A DNA stretch of 16,516 nucleotides from an uncultured Enorma sp. (GTDB lineage: Bacteria > Actinomycetota > Coriobacteriia > Coriobacteriales > Coriobacteriaceae), in contig CAJLVH010000028.1 of NCBI GenBank assembly GCA_905210055.1, forward strand, positions 1 to 16,516, in the 5' to 3' direction. Each line of letters begins with the position of its first letter. Within the stretch, counting starts at the first letter, position 1. Shown here one piece after another: positions 1-7,617 of this stretch. The notes under the pieces were generated by a model, which saw only the letters and a program-made list of their open reading frames with translations, was not told the DNA's origin and did no database searches. The position numbers were made by a program, and so were the translations under genes.

Positions 1-2679
1 GGGCTGTCCCTGCGCCCGCAGGAGCTTGATTTCGGCGGGCAGCAGCGGCTGAACTTCGTCTCGATCATCCGCGCCGGCGGTGCGGTGACATCCGAGCTCA
101 AGATCGAGCAGCCCGCGATTGCAGGCTCCGATACGCGCTTCATCTCGCGTGTGCGTGAGCTGACGTCGAACCGTTTTGCTTGCGTATTCGCCGCGCCCGA
201 CCGCGGTGCGCGCGAGTCGCTCGAGCTCTCCTTGGGCGACGAGGGGATCGCGTTCGAAGAATCGCTGCAAACGGCGCCCGAGAATACGGGCGCTCTGGGC
301 GAGCGGGTGCACGTAACGCTGCTCAAACGCGACGCCGACCCCCTCAATGCCCGCCCCCTGACATTGGGGACAGTCCCCAATGCCATGACAAAAGGGACAG
401 GCGTTCTGCCAAGCGGGACCGTCCCTTTTGGCGGGGACGAGGGCCGTGCGCACACCGTTCCAACGATCACGCGGGGACGCGTGACGTTCATCGATCTGCC
501 GCTCCCGGCGGGCGTTGTGGTGCCGGAGGCGCAGCTCGCGGTGCTTTCCATCGCGGATCTGAATGCCCGCATGGACGCGCGGCGCGGGCGCAAGACGCAC
601 CGTCGCGTGGACGTGACCGAAGTCACGTTCCCCTTCAAGCCCGGCGACTACGTGGTGCACGCCACGCACGGCATCGCGCACTTTACAGCCATCGTGCGCC
701 AGGAGGTCGCCGGCCGCGAGCGTGACTACTTCCTGCTGGAATACGCTGATGGCGACAAGCTGTACGTGCCGCTCGAGCAAGTGGATCGCATCACGCGTTA
801 CGTGGGTCCGGACGGCCAGAATCCGCGTCTCACGCGCCTCAATACCGCCGACTGGAGTCGCGCCACCACGCGCGCCCGCAAGAGCGCCAAGAAGCTCGCA
901 TTCGACCTCGTCGATCTCTACACGCGCCGCTCGTCCATCACGGGTATCGCCTGCCCGCCCGACACGCCCGAGCAGATCGAGATGGAGGAGAGCTTCCCCT
1001 ATGAGCCCACGCACGACCAGCTCGACGCCATCGCAGACATCAAGGCGGATATGGAGGCGCCGAAACCCATGGACCGCCTGCTTTGCGGCGACGTGGGCTT
1101 TGGCAAGACCGAAGTGGCGCTGCGCGCGGCGTTCAAATGCGTGGACAGCGGCCGACAGGTCATGGTGCTCTGCCCCACGACGATTCTTGCACAGCAGCAC
1201 TACCAGACGTTTTTCGAGCGCTTCGCGCCTTTTGGCGTCGAAGTCGAGGTGCTTTCCCGCTTCCGTACGCCGGCGCAGCAAAAGCGCGCGCTTGCTGCGT
1301 TCGCGGAGGGGAAGATCGACGTGCTCGTGGGTACGCATCGTCTGCTTTCGAGCGACGTGAATCCGGCGAACCTGGGGCTCGTGATTATCGATGAGGAGCA
1401 GCGTTTCGGTGTGCAGCACAAGGAGCAGTTGAAGAACCTGCGCGAGCAGATCGATGTGCTCACGCTCTCGGCGACGCCCATCCCGCGCACCATGCAGATG
1501 GCGATTTCCGGCGTGCGCGACATGAGCCTCATCACCACGCCGCCCACGGGGCGCCGTCCGGTCATCGTGCATGTGGGCGAATACGACCCCGATGTGGTGA
1601 GCGCGGCGATTCGCCTGGAGCTCGGCCGCGGCGGCCAGGTGTATTACGTGAGCAATCGCGTGAAGACCATCGACGATGCAGCCGACCGCGTACACGAGGC
1701 GGCACCCGAGGCGCGCGTGGGCGTGGCGCACGGCAAGATGAGCCCGCGTGAGGTCGAGGATGTCATGATCGATTTCGCTATGGGGCGCATCGACGTGCTC
1801 GTGGCGACGACGATTATCGAGAGTGGCATCGACAACCCGCATACGAACACGCTCATCATCGAGGACTCGCAACGGCTGGGCTTGGCGCAGCTCTACCAGC
1901 TCAAGGGGCGCGTTGGCCGTTCTGCCACGCAGGCGTACGCGTACTTCATGTTCCCCGGCGAGCTGCCGCTTACCGAGGAGGCGACGGAGCGTCTGACCGC
2001 GCTCTCTGAGTTCCAGGAGCTTGGAAGCGGCATGCGCATTGCCATGCGCGACCTGGAGATTCGCGGTGCCGGGTCACTTGTGGGCGCGGAGCAGCACGGT
2101 AACCTCTCGAGCGTGGGCTTCGACCTCTTCACCCAGATGCTCGGGCAGGCGGTGGCCGAGGCACGCGGCGAGGTGGCGGGGGATGTCGAGGCAGCGGGTG
2201 TGGCGATCAACCTGCCTGCAGACTTTTACCTGGACGAGGAATATATCCCGGAGGTTGACCGGCGTGTGCTCGTGTACCGAAAGCTGGCGGCTGCGGACGA
2301 GCTCGCCGCGGTCGATGAGATCCAGCATGAATGCGAGGAGCGCTTCGGCGAGGCGCCGCTTGCCGCGTTGAACCTGTTCGACCGCGCGCGCCTGCGCATT
2401 CGTGCAGACCGCTTGGGGCTCGAGAGCATCTCGCTCACGGGCGGCCGCCTGGTGTTCCAAGGGGTCGACGTGCCCAAGACGGCCGCGTTTGAGTTGCGTA
2501 CCAGCTTGGGCGCGACGAACTTCCCCAAGAGCCGCAAGCTCTCTGTGCCATGTCGGCCGGGCGCCGGTGCGGGAAGCGGTGTGGGCCGCGGACTCGACGC
2601 GGGCGAGAACAACTCCGGCGTGGTCGCAGCGGCGCTTCGCGTGCTCGAGCAGCTCGGTGAGAGCGGAGACGAAGACTAA
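1..2679 (+). CDS. mfd: Mfd, transcription-repair coupling factor (5'-partial)
   Basis: ATP-dependent DNA translocase that displaces RNA polymerase stalled at lesions and recruits UvrA in transcription-coupled repair. The frame is open from base 1 with no stop, so the start lies upstream; about 892 of a usual ~1,150 residues are present. Seen in order: the end of the N-terminal UvrB-like part; a CarD-like RNA-polymerase-interacting domain from about base 634 (FKPGDYVVH, then YADGDKLYVPLEQVDRI); helicase Walker A GDVGFGKTE at 1087-1113; the DEEQ box in IIDEEQRFGV near 1390; helicase motif VI with QLKGRVGRS near 1897-1923; and a C-terminal TRCF domain from about 2215 (LPADFYLDEEYIPEVDRR). All catalytic motifs are intact. 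Odd point: codons at 361-430 consist of two small inverted repeats and encode a Gly/Thr/Pro-rich stretch just ahead of the interaction domain. The first in-frame GTG in the window (85) is not a real start. Identification is secure. Confidence 0.97.
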   Translation, partial: GLSLRPQELDFGGQQRLNFVSIIRAGGAVTSELKIEQPAIAGSDTRFISRVRELTSNRFACVFAAPDRGARESLELSLGDEGIAFEESLQTAPENTGALGERVHVTLLKRDADPLNARPLTLGTVPNAMTKGTGVLPSGTVPFGGDEGRAHTVPTITRGRVTFIDLPLPAGVVVPEAQLAVLSIADLNARMDARRGRKTHRRVDVTEVTFPFKPGDYVVHATHGIAHFTAIVRQEVAGRERDYFLLEYADGDKLYVPLEQVDRITRYVGPDGQNPRLTRLNTADWSRATTRARKSAKKLAFDLVDLYTRRSSITGIACPPDTPEQIEMEESFPYEPTHDQLDAIADIKADMEAPKPMDRLLCGDVGFGKTEVALRAAFKCVDSGRQVMVLCPTTILAQQHYQTFFERFAPFGVEVEVLSRFRTPAQQKRALAAFAEGKIDVLVGTHRLLSSDVNPANLGLVIIDEEQRFGVQHKEQLKNLREQIDVLTLSATPIPRTMQMAISGVRDMSLITTPPTGRRPVIVHVGEYDPDVVSAAIRLELGRGGQVYYVSNRVKTIDDAADRVHEAAPEARVGVAHGKMSPREVEDVMIDFAMGRIDVLVATTIIESGIDNPHTNTLIIEDSQRLGLAQLYQLKGRVGRSATQAYAYFMFPGELPLTEEATERLTALSEFQELGSGMRIAMRDLEIRGAGSLVGAEQHGNLSSVGFDLFTQMLGQAVAEARGEVAGDVEAAGVAINLPADFYLDEEYIPEVDRRVLVYRKLAAADELAAVDEIQHECEERFGEAPLAALNLFDRARLRIRADRLGLESISLTGGRLVFQGVDVPKTAAFELRTSLGATNFPKSRKLSVPCRPGAGAGSGVGRGLDAGENNSGVVAAALRVLEQLGESGDED
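362..382. repeat. Small perfect inverted repeat inside mfd
   Basis: Ten-base arms CATTGGGGAC and GTCCCCAATG surround one central base. The element lies in the mfd reading frame and encodes residues around TLGTVPNAM. Its GGGGACAG core resembles the other GGGAC repeats of this window (390-430, 2692-2737, 8823-8868). Confidence 0.85.
389..430. repeat. Second inverted repeat inside mfd
   Basis: Arms CAAAAGGGAC (389-398) and GTCCCTTTTG (421-430) are perfect complements with a 22-base loop. It follows the 362-382 repeat by six bases, stays in frame and encodes the segment around TKGTGVLPSGTVPF of Mfd. It carries the same GGGACAG core as the other dispersed repeats. Confidence 0.83.
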
Positions 2680-2691
2680 GCACGATGCGAA

Positions 2692-2737
2692 GCCGCGTGC
2701 CGGATGTCCCAAAATGCACCTGTCCCTAATTGGGTCA
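2692..2737 (+). repeat. Dispersed repeat, copy 1
   Basis: Forty-five of 46 bases match 8823-8868 in the same orientation; 2699-2737 is identical to 8830-8868. The segment begins 12 bases after the mfd stop. Ends near TGTCCCAA and TTGGGTCA can pair into an 8-bp stem with one mismatch, so it may fold in the mfd 3' UTR, although no T-tract follows. Confidence 0.85.
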
Positions 2738-3002
2738 TAGAGCTGGCTGTTGCTTAAAATATACAGAAGTATAGTAAAAATTATGCATTTTCAGTTTTAC
2801 TAATAGCATTATAAGCTTCATAAATCAGCGGACAAAGACAGGCATATGTCAAAGCGATACCGTTCACCGAGGGCAAGCAATTCTTAATCGCGCAAAAATA
2901 CTATCTAATACCTGTGCTTATAATGAGCTTCTAACAAATGCTTCAAACCTATGCCGTTTACCGATACGCTGCACACCACCTCATCTAGATATGAAGGTTA
3001 TG
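2738..3002. other. AT-rich intergenic stretch without a recognisable gene
   Basis: This stretch separates mfd from the catabolic cluster and is far richer in A and T than the flanking genes. No reading frame with a credible ribosome site is visible. A TATAAT hexamer occurs at 2919-2924 without a clear -35 partner. It may hold upstream regulatory DNA for the cluster, or be a remnant of acquired DNA. Confidence 0.5.
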
Positions 3003-3038
3003 TGATAGAATAATCGCTAATATTCATTTCAGAATATT
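3003..3038 (+). promoter_or_regulatory. Extended -10 promoter with downstream operator-like dyad
   Basis: TGATAGAAT at 3003-3011 has the TGn-TAnAAT layout of an extended -10 element; no good -35 is seen at 17 bases. Seven-base arms AATATTC (3019-3025) and GAATATT (3032-3038) with a 6-base loop lie where transcription would begin, ahead of the SD at 3042-3050. A repressor at this dyad would control the cluster, but no regulator gene lies in the window. Confidence 0.5.
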
Positions 3039-3055
3039 CAAGGGAGGTGAATCGC

Positions 3056-3694
3056 GTGAAGACGAAGGCAGATTCGTTTCCAACGGTGACGGTCATTGCG
3101 CGGAATCTCTCGTCGGAGCAGCTGCACCTCATTGCGGAGCAGATGGTCGCGACGGGGATACGCTCGATGGAGGTTTCGCTCGTCGGAGATCACGCATGCG
3201 AGGACATCCGCAGCCTATGCAACGAGTTCGAAGGTCAGCTCCTCATCGGCGCGGGCACGGTCCTTTCGCTCGAAGATGCCAAGCGCTCGGTCGACGCGGG
3301 TGCGTCGTTCCTTCTTTCGCCCGTTCAATTCGGCGCGGACGTTATCGACTACGCTCATGAATGCGGCGTGCTGGCGATTCCTTCGGGTCTCACCCCGACG
3401 GAGATCTACAAGCAACTATCGCTCGGGGCGGACATCATCAAGGTCTTTCCGGCAGCGCGTATGACGCCTGCGTATCTTAAAGACCTGCGGGCGCCCCTAG
3501 GTGACTTCCCCATCATGGTTGTTGGAGGCATCAACGCTCAAAACATCCAAAGCTATCTCGACGCTGGCGCGCGTTATGCCGGGCTGGGAACCGGATGCTT
3601 CCGCCCCGAAGACCTCGACGCGCTCGATGCTGCAGGCATCAGGCAGTCGCTCGAGATGCTCGTTTGCTATGAACGGGCGCAATCGTCCCTCTAG
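3056..3694 (+). CDS. KDPG/KHG aldolase-family class I aldolase
   Basis: Predicted cytosolic Schiff-base aldolase that cleaves a 2-oxo-3-deoxy sugar acid (usually phosphorylated) into pyruvate and an aldehyde. Starting at GTG 3056 gives 212 residues, normal for the family; an in-frame GTG at 3047 overlaps the SD GGGAGGTGA (3042-3050) and is rejected. Seen: general-base Glu39 in SMEVSL, GAGTVL, the lysine motif IIKVFPA with Lys129, TPTEI, and a terminal phosphate-site-like GLGTG. Departures from the E. coli enzyme, from family knowledge: the Arg of EVTLR is Val43 here (EVSLV), and the PTGG loop reads VVGG (155-158). The fold and chemistry are secure; KDPG as substrate is doubtful. First gene of the cluster, 16 bases before the PTS IIA gene. 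Confidence 0.9.
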   Translation: MKTKADSFPTVTVIARNLSSEQLHLIAEQMVATGIRSMEVSLVGDHACEDIRSLCNEFEGQLLIGAGTVLSLEDAKRSVDAGASFLLSPVQFGADVIDYAHECGVLAIPSGLTPTEIYKQLSLGADIIKVFPAARMTPAYLKDLRAPLGDFPIMVVGGINAQNIQSYLDAGARYAGLGTGCFRPEDLDALDAAGIRQSLEMLVCYERAQSSL

Positions 3695-3710
3695 ATCGGA
3701 AGGAGCCGAC

Positions 3711-4175
3711 ATGAATGCCCCTGGGCAGACGTTGCGAACCCTTCTCACGCCGGAAAGCGTTGCCCTCGGGGTCGACGCCATGGATGCGGAGGAGGCCATA
3801 CGGCGTGCCGGCGAGTTGCTTGTCGCATCCGGCAATGCAAAGGAGGCGTACGTTGACGCCATGGTCGACGCGTATCGCTCGCTCGGGCCGTACATGGTGA
3901 TAGCTCCCGGACTCGCGATGCCGCACGCGCGGCCATCCGGTTCGGTGGCACGCCCCTGCATATCGCTGCTAACCCTGGCGGAGCCCGTTGCGTTTGGTCA
4001 TCCCACCAACGATCCGGCCTCGGTGGTGATCGCCTTGGGCGGGACGACGGATGAAGGGCACCTCGAACTTTTGCAGGCGCTTGCATCGGCGCTTGCGATC
4101 CCCAACGTTGTCAAGCGGCTGCACGACGCCGAAGACTACGAGAACGTTCTCGAGATCTTGGAAGAAGGTGAATGA
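3711..4175 (+). CDS. PTS EIIA component, ascorbate (UlaC/SgaA) type
   Basis: Cytosolic phosphocarrier that takes phosphate from HPr and passes it to the IIB protein. ATG 3711 follows the SD GGAAGGAG by six bases and gives 154 residues, the usual length; the frame is open further upstream but that part overlaps the aldolase gene. The phospho-accepting His72 sits in APGLAMPHARP, the fingerprint of the mannitol/fructose EIIA fold and especially the UlaC subfamily. A second motif, FGHPTNDPASVVIAL, also fits. The stop is one base from the IIB start, so the two are probably translationally coupled. It serves the IIB and IIC genes that follow. Confidence 0.93.
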   Translation: MNAPGQTLRTLLTPESVALGVDAMDAEEAIRRAGELLVASGNAKEAYVDAMVDAYRSLGPYMVIAPGLAMPHARPSGSVARPCISLLTLAEPVAFGHPTNDPASVVIALGGTTDEGHLELLQALASALAIPNVVKRLHDAEDYENVLEILEEGE

Positions 4176-4176
4176 A

Positions 4177-4443
4177 ATGAAGGTATTGACCGTATGCGGT
4201 ATGGGCTTCGGAACGAGTCTCATGATGCTCATGACCATCCAGGAGATTGCTTCCAAGCACGGAAAGAAGGTCGAAGGCGAGGCAACCGACCTCGGCTCCT
4301 ACAAGGGTAAGCCCTGCGATCTAATCGTCGCGTCCTCCGAGATCGCCAAGCAGATCGAGGCTGACGTCCCCGTGCTGGCCGTTGACAACATGCTCGATAA
4401 AGCGGCGATGGAAGCTCAGATCCTGCCGTATCTCGAACAATAA
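4177..4443 (+). CDS. PTS EIIB component, ascorbate (UlaB/SgaB) type
   Basis: Small cytosolic protein that receives phosphate on cysteine from IIA and transfers it to the sugar during import by IIC. Eighty-eight residues, typical for the family. The active-site P-loop is VCGMGFGTSLM with Cys7 as phospho-acceptor, and the rest follows the UlaB/lactose-IIB-like fold. ATG 4177 lies one base after the IIA stop, with GAAGGTGA inside the end of the IIA gene as SD. IIA and IIB are separate proteins, as in UlaABC. Confidence 0.93.
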   Translation: MKVLTVCGMGFGTSLMMLMTIQEIASKHGKKVEGEATDLGSYKGKPCDLIVASSEIAKQIEADVPVLAVDNMLDKAAMEAQILPYLEQ

Positions 4444-4458
4444 CAAGGAGGGAAGACC

Positions 4459-5737
4459 ATGGTAGATTTTCCTGGTTAACTTTCTAAGCACACCCGCCAT
4501 CGTCATGGGTCTCGTCGCCCTCATCGGTTTGGTGGCGATGAAGAACTCGCCCTCGACTGTCGTCATGGGCACGTTCAAGACCATGCTCGGCTTCCTCGTC
4601 CTGAGCGCCGGCTCCACGGTGATCAGCGGAGCCCTGACCCCGTTCAGCACGATGTTCAACGCCGCCTTCGGCATGAGCGGCGTCGTGCCCGAGGATAACT
4701 CTCTCGTCGCCGGTGTGCAGACCGTACTCGGCTTCGAGACGCCCATGATCATGCTCATCTCGTTCGTGATCAACATCATCCTGGCGCGCATCACGCCGTT
4801 CAAGTTCATCTTCCTCACCGGTCACATGATGTTCAGCTTCGCTGGCACCATGGCGATCGTCCTTGACATCATGGGCATCAACGGTTGGACCGCCATCGCG
4901 ATCGGTTCGGTCATCGAGGGCATCAGCATGGTCGTATTCCCCGCGATCGCGCAGCCCTTCACGAAGAAGATCCTCAAGACCGACGCCGTGGGCTTCGGCT
5001 TCTGGGGCAGCTCCCTCATCGTGTTCTGCGGTTGGATCGGCAAGCTCGTGGGCAAGAAGGACCGTAACGAGGAAGAGGATACCTGGGAGAACATGCATGT
5101 TCCCGAGAGCTTCGGCTTCCTGAAGGACATGAGCGTCCTGATGGGCATCATCATGGTGGCCGTGTTCATCATCGTTGCCGTCGCCGCCGGTCCCGAGGTC
5201 GTCGGCGAGCTCGCCGCTGGCCAGAACATGTTCGTTTACGCCATCGTCCAGGGCCTGACGTTCGTTGCCGGCGTGCTCGTGCTGCTGCAGGGCGTCCGCA
5301 TGTTCCTCGGCGAGATCATCCCCGCCTTCAAGGGCATCAGCGAGAAGCTCGTCCCCGGTGCGCGTCCCGCGCTCGACGTCCCCATCTTCTATGGTGCCGC
5401 TCCCGTGGCGACCACGATTGGCTTCTTGTGCGCGTTCGTCGGCGGCATTCTCGCCACCTTCATCAGCACCCAGATGTCCGTCGTCGTGCTTCCTGGCGTC
5501 ATCGGCCTGTTCTTCATGGGTGGCGCCGCCGGCGTGTTCGGCGACAAGCTCGGTGGCAAGCGCGGAGCCGTCGTCTCCTCGTTCTTGCTGGGCTTCCTAT
5601 TCAGCATCATCGTTGCGCTGGCATACCCGCTCATCGACGTCACGCAGTACGGCGTTGAAGGTCTGTGGTTCGCCTCGACCGACGCCATCATCGTTGCCGT
5701 CATCATGCGCCTCGTCGGCATGGTGTTCGGCCTCTAA
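4459..5737 (+). CDS. PTS EIIC permease, ascorbate (UlaA) type, with apparent frameshift near the start
   Basis: Membrane permease of an ascorbate-family PTS. Residues from 4505 onward form a long, very hydrophobic protein with many membrane segments, including GVRMFLGEIIPAFKGISEKL, PALDVPIF and GGAAGVFGDKLGGKRGAV, which match UlaA blocks I recall. The strong SD AAGGAGGG (4445-4452) leads to ATG 4459, but that frame stops after six codons (MVDFPG, stop 4477-4479). Removing one T from the run 4467-4470 joins MVDF to LVNFLSTPAIV and the rest of the permease, giving about 425 residues. The internal ATG 4505 has no visible SD and would drop the first part of the N-terminal helix. So this is a disrupted gene, a recoded one, or a sequencing error. 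The span given is the restored gene; the intact frame ends at 5737. Confidence 0.85.
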
Positions 5738-5749
5738 TTTGATTAGGCA

Positions 5750-5793
5750 GGACGAGCGAGGGCTCTGGTTGGCGCCTTCTGCCCTCGCCGTCC
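5750..5793 (+). promoter_or_regulatory. Intercistronic hairpin between IIC and the metallohydrolase gene
   Basis: GGACGAGCGAGGGC (5750-5763) pairs with GCCCTCGCCGTCC (5781-5793), 13 pairs with one bulged A and a 17-base loop. No T-tract follows, so it looks more like an mRNA-processing or stabilising stem than a terminator. A second short stem, CTTCGC with GCGAAG, follows before the next SD. Confidence 0.5.
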
Positions 5794-5851
5794 CCCACTT
5801 CGCACTTCGAGCGCGAAGCCATTCATCATCATAGCGAAAGGTTGGTGCTCT

Positions 5852-6760
5852 ATGGGAAACGCAAGAACGGTTACCGGTGATATTCCCGGCGAGGAGATGG
5901 GCTTTACCTATCCGCACGAGCATCTGTGGGCAGTTCCCCCTGCTTGCCAGAAGGACCGCGACCTCGAGCTTTCGAGCTTCGAGGGCAGCGTCCACGAGCT
6001 TGAGAACTTCCGTTCGGTTGGCGGACAGACGCTCGTCGAGGCTTCGACGCTCGATTACGGCCGCGACCTATCAAAGCTCCGCATCATGTCCGAGATTACC
6101 GGTGTGCACGTGATCGCGACGACTGGCTTCAACAAGCATATCTACTATCCCGATTGGGTGACGTATCTCAGCGCGGAAGAGATTGCAGCCATCCTCACGC
6201 GCGACATCGAGACCGGACGCGGCGGCGTTCGCGCCGGCTTCCTCAAGATCGGTACATGGTACAACCTCATCCATCCTTTGGAGGAGAAGACGACCGTCAC
6301 GGCCACCATCGCGCACAAGCAGACGGGAGCGCCCATCTGGGGTCACACCGAATGCGGCACGATGGGGCTCGAGATCTGCGACCTGCTTGAGCGCGAAGGA
6401 ATCGACCTCACCAAGGTGGCTCTCGGCCACCTCGATCGCAATCCGGACGAGTACTACTTCCTGAAGCTCTGTGACCGCGGCATCTATGTGCAGCTCGACG
6501 GCCCCGGCAAGGCGAAGTACTACCCGGACAGCGTCCGTGTGAAGCTCATCAAGTCCGTCATCGAGCATGGATACGGCGATCAGCTCCTCATTTCGGGCGA
6601 TATGGGGCGCGCTTCCTATCTGGAAGGATACGGCGGCGGCCCGGGATTCAAGTACATCAAGACGAAGTTTGTCCCGCGCCTTTTGGACGAGGGCGTGAGC
6701 CAAGAAGACATCGATAAGATCTTCATCGAGAACCCCAAGCGCTGGTTGGCGGTGTTCTAA
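5852..6760 (+). CDS. Phosphotriesterase-family metal-dependent hydrolase, probable (phospho)sugar lactonase
   Basis: Amidohydrolase-superfamily enzyme of 302 residues in the phosphotriesterase/PHP/lactonase family, cytosolic (no signal peptide). All binuclear metal ligands are visible: His22 and His24 in PHEH, bridging Lys132 in GFLKIGT, His165 in WGHTECG, His193 in GHLDRN and Asp250 in SGDMGR; the terminal ENPKRWL is also typical. Bacterial relatives include lactonases for phosphorylated aldono-lactones, in some organisms found with PTS genes. Behind an ascorbate-type PTS it could replace UlaG by opening a phosphorylated lactone; that role is inferred. ATG 5852 is preceded by GAAAGG at 5836-5841. 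Family placement is firm, substrate open. Confidence 0.9.
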   Translation: MGNARTVTGDIPGEEMGFTYPHEHLWAVPPACQKDRDLELSSFEGSVHELENFRSVGGQTLVEASTLDYGRDLSKLRIMSEITGVHVIATTGFNKHIYYPDWVTYLSAEEIAAILTRDIETGRGGVRAGFLKIGTWYNLIHPLEEKTTVTATIAHKQTGAPIWGHTECGTMGLEICDLLEREGIDLTKVALGHLDRNPDEYYFLKLCDRGIYVQLDGPGKAKYYPDSVRVKLIKSVIEHGYGDQLLISGDMGRASYLEGYGGGPGFKYIKTKFVPRLLDEGVSQEDIDKIFIENPKRWLAVF

Positions 6761-6772
6761 ACCGAGTCCGTG

Positions 6773-6798
6773 CAGTCCCCGGCTGGCTCCGGGGGCTG
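6773..6798 (+). terminator. GC-rich hairpin after the metallohydrolase gene
   Basis: CAGTCCCCGG (6773-6782) pairs with CCGGGGGCTG (6789-6798), ten pairs with one G-U and a 6-base loop, starting 12 bases after the stop codon. Only CTTT follows, so termination may be partial, lowering expression of the next gene. Confidence 0.45.
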
Positions 6799-6834
6799 CT
6801 TTGGCTCACCTACGCTGCATCTTAGGGAGGACGC

Positions 6835-7563
6835 ATGGCATTCATCTTGAACGAGCATACCTGGCCGGAGGTTGCCGAGCAGGTCGAGCGGGCGCCGATC
6901 GCGCTTCTGCCGCTGGGCTCCACCGAGCAGCACGGGTATCATCTCCCGCTGGGAACGGACATCTTCCTCGCGCGGCATCTTGCGTGCGAGGTGTCGGATC
7001 GGACGGGCGCCATCGTGCTTCCCGACCTTAACTTCGGCTACTCGTGGGTGTGGCGCGACCGCGTCGGTACCGTCGCGCTCCAGCAGCAGGTGCTGCAAAC
7101 CGTGCTGAAAGACATCGCTCATTCCGTGGAGCGCTGGGGTATTCGCGTCCTGCTCATCATCAACGGCCACGAGGCAAATGGCGCGACTATGAAATACGCC
7201 GTTCGCGAAGTCTCCGACGAGACGCCCGTCAAGGTGCTCGCCTGCTTCTACCCGGGTCTCTCGGCGTCGCTTGAGGCGCATATGGAGTCGACTACCTGGG
7301 GCGGAATGTTCCACGCCGATGAGTTCGAGACCTCGCTCATGCTGGCGGCACGCCCCGACCTCGTGCATCAGGATCGCGCGGTTTCGGAGTATCCCGAGCG
7401 GCCGGTGCTGTATGGATACGACAACACCTCGATTGGCGACCTGAGCGTTTCGGGCGTGTATGGAAATCCCGTTCTCGCAGATGCGGAAAAGGGGACGCGT
7501 ATGTTCGGAGAGTTTGTCGAGCGCACGTGCACGCTGCTATCGACGGCACTCGACGAGGGCTGA
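6835..7563 (+). CDS. Creatininase-family metallohydrolase
   Basis: A 242-residue cytosolic protein of the creatininase/formamide-hydrolase family, whose members cleave amide, lactam or C-C bonds using a pair of divalent metals. Seen: GSTEQHGYHLPLGTD with Glu31, His33 and Asp42 as metal ligands, NGHEAN with His112, and HADEFETSLML with Glu165. The usual NGHGGN loop is changed to NGHEAN, so specificity may be unusual. Start ATG 6835 has SD GGGAGG at 6825-6830. It lies in the PTS/aldolase cluster, where a role on a sugar-derived intermediate is more likely than on creatinine; relatives include a 3-dehydro-scyllo-inosose hydrolase. Substrate not assignable from sequence. Confidence 0.88.
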   Translation: MAFILNEHTWPEVAEQVERAPIALLPLGSTEQHGYHLPLGTDIFLARHLACEVSDRTGAIVLPDLNFGYSWVWRDRVGTVALQQQVLQTVLKDIAHSVERWGIRVLLIINGHEANGATMKYAVREVSDETPVKVLACFYPGLSASLEAHMESTTWGGMFHADEFETSLMLAARPDLVHQDRAVSEYPERPVLYGYDNTSIGDLSVSGVYGNPVLADAEKGTRMFGEFVERTCTLLSTALDEG

Positions 7564-7579
7564 TGCACGGGGGAGTCCC

Positions 7580-7608
7580 TTGTACGCCCCCTTACATCGG
7601 CATATAAT
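7580..7608 (+). promoter_or_regulatory. Sigma-70-type promoter for the hydroxyacid dehydrogenase gene
   Basis: TTGTAC at 7580-7585 and TATAAT at 7603-7608 are separated by exactly 17 bases, the best promoter match in the window. Transcription would start near 7615, about 75 bases before the ATG at 7692. The last gene can thus be expressed separately from the rest of the cluster. Confidence 0.75.
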
Positions 7609-7617
7609 CGTTCCGGT

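Noticed and set aside
3501..3710. Longer N-terminus for PTS IIA
   Set aside because: It overlaps the aldolase gene; ATG 3711 has a good SD and gives the normal family length.
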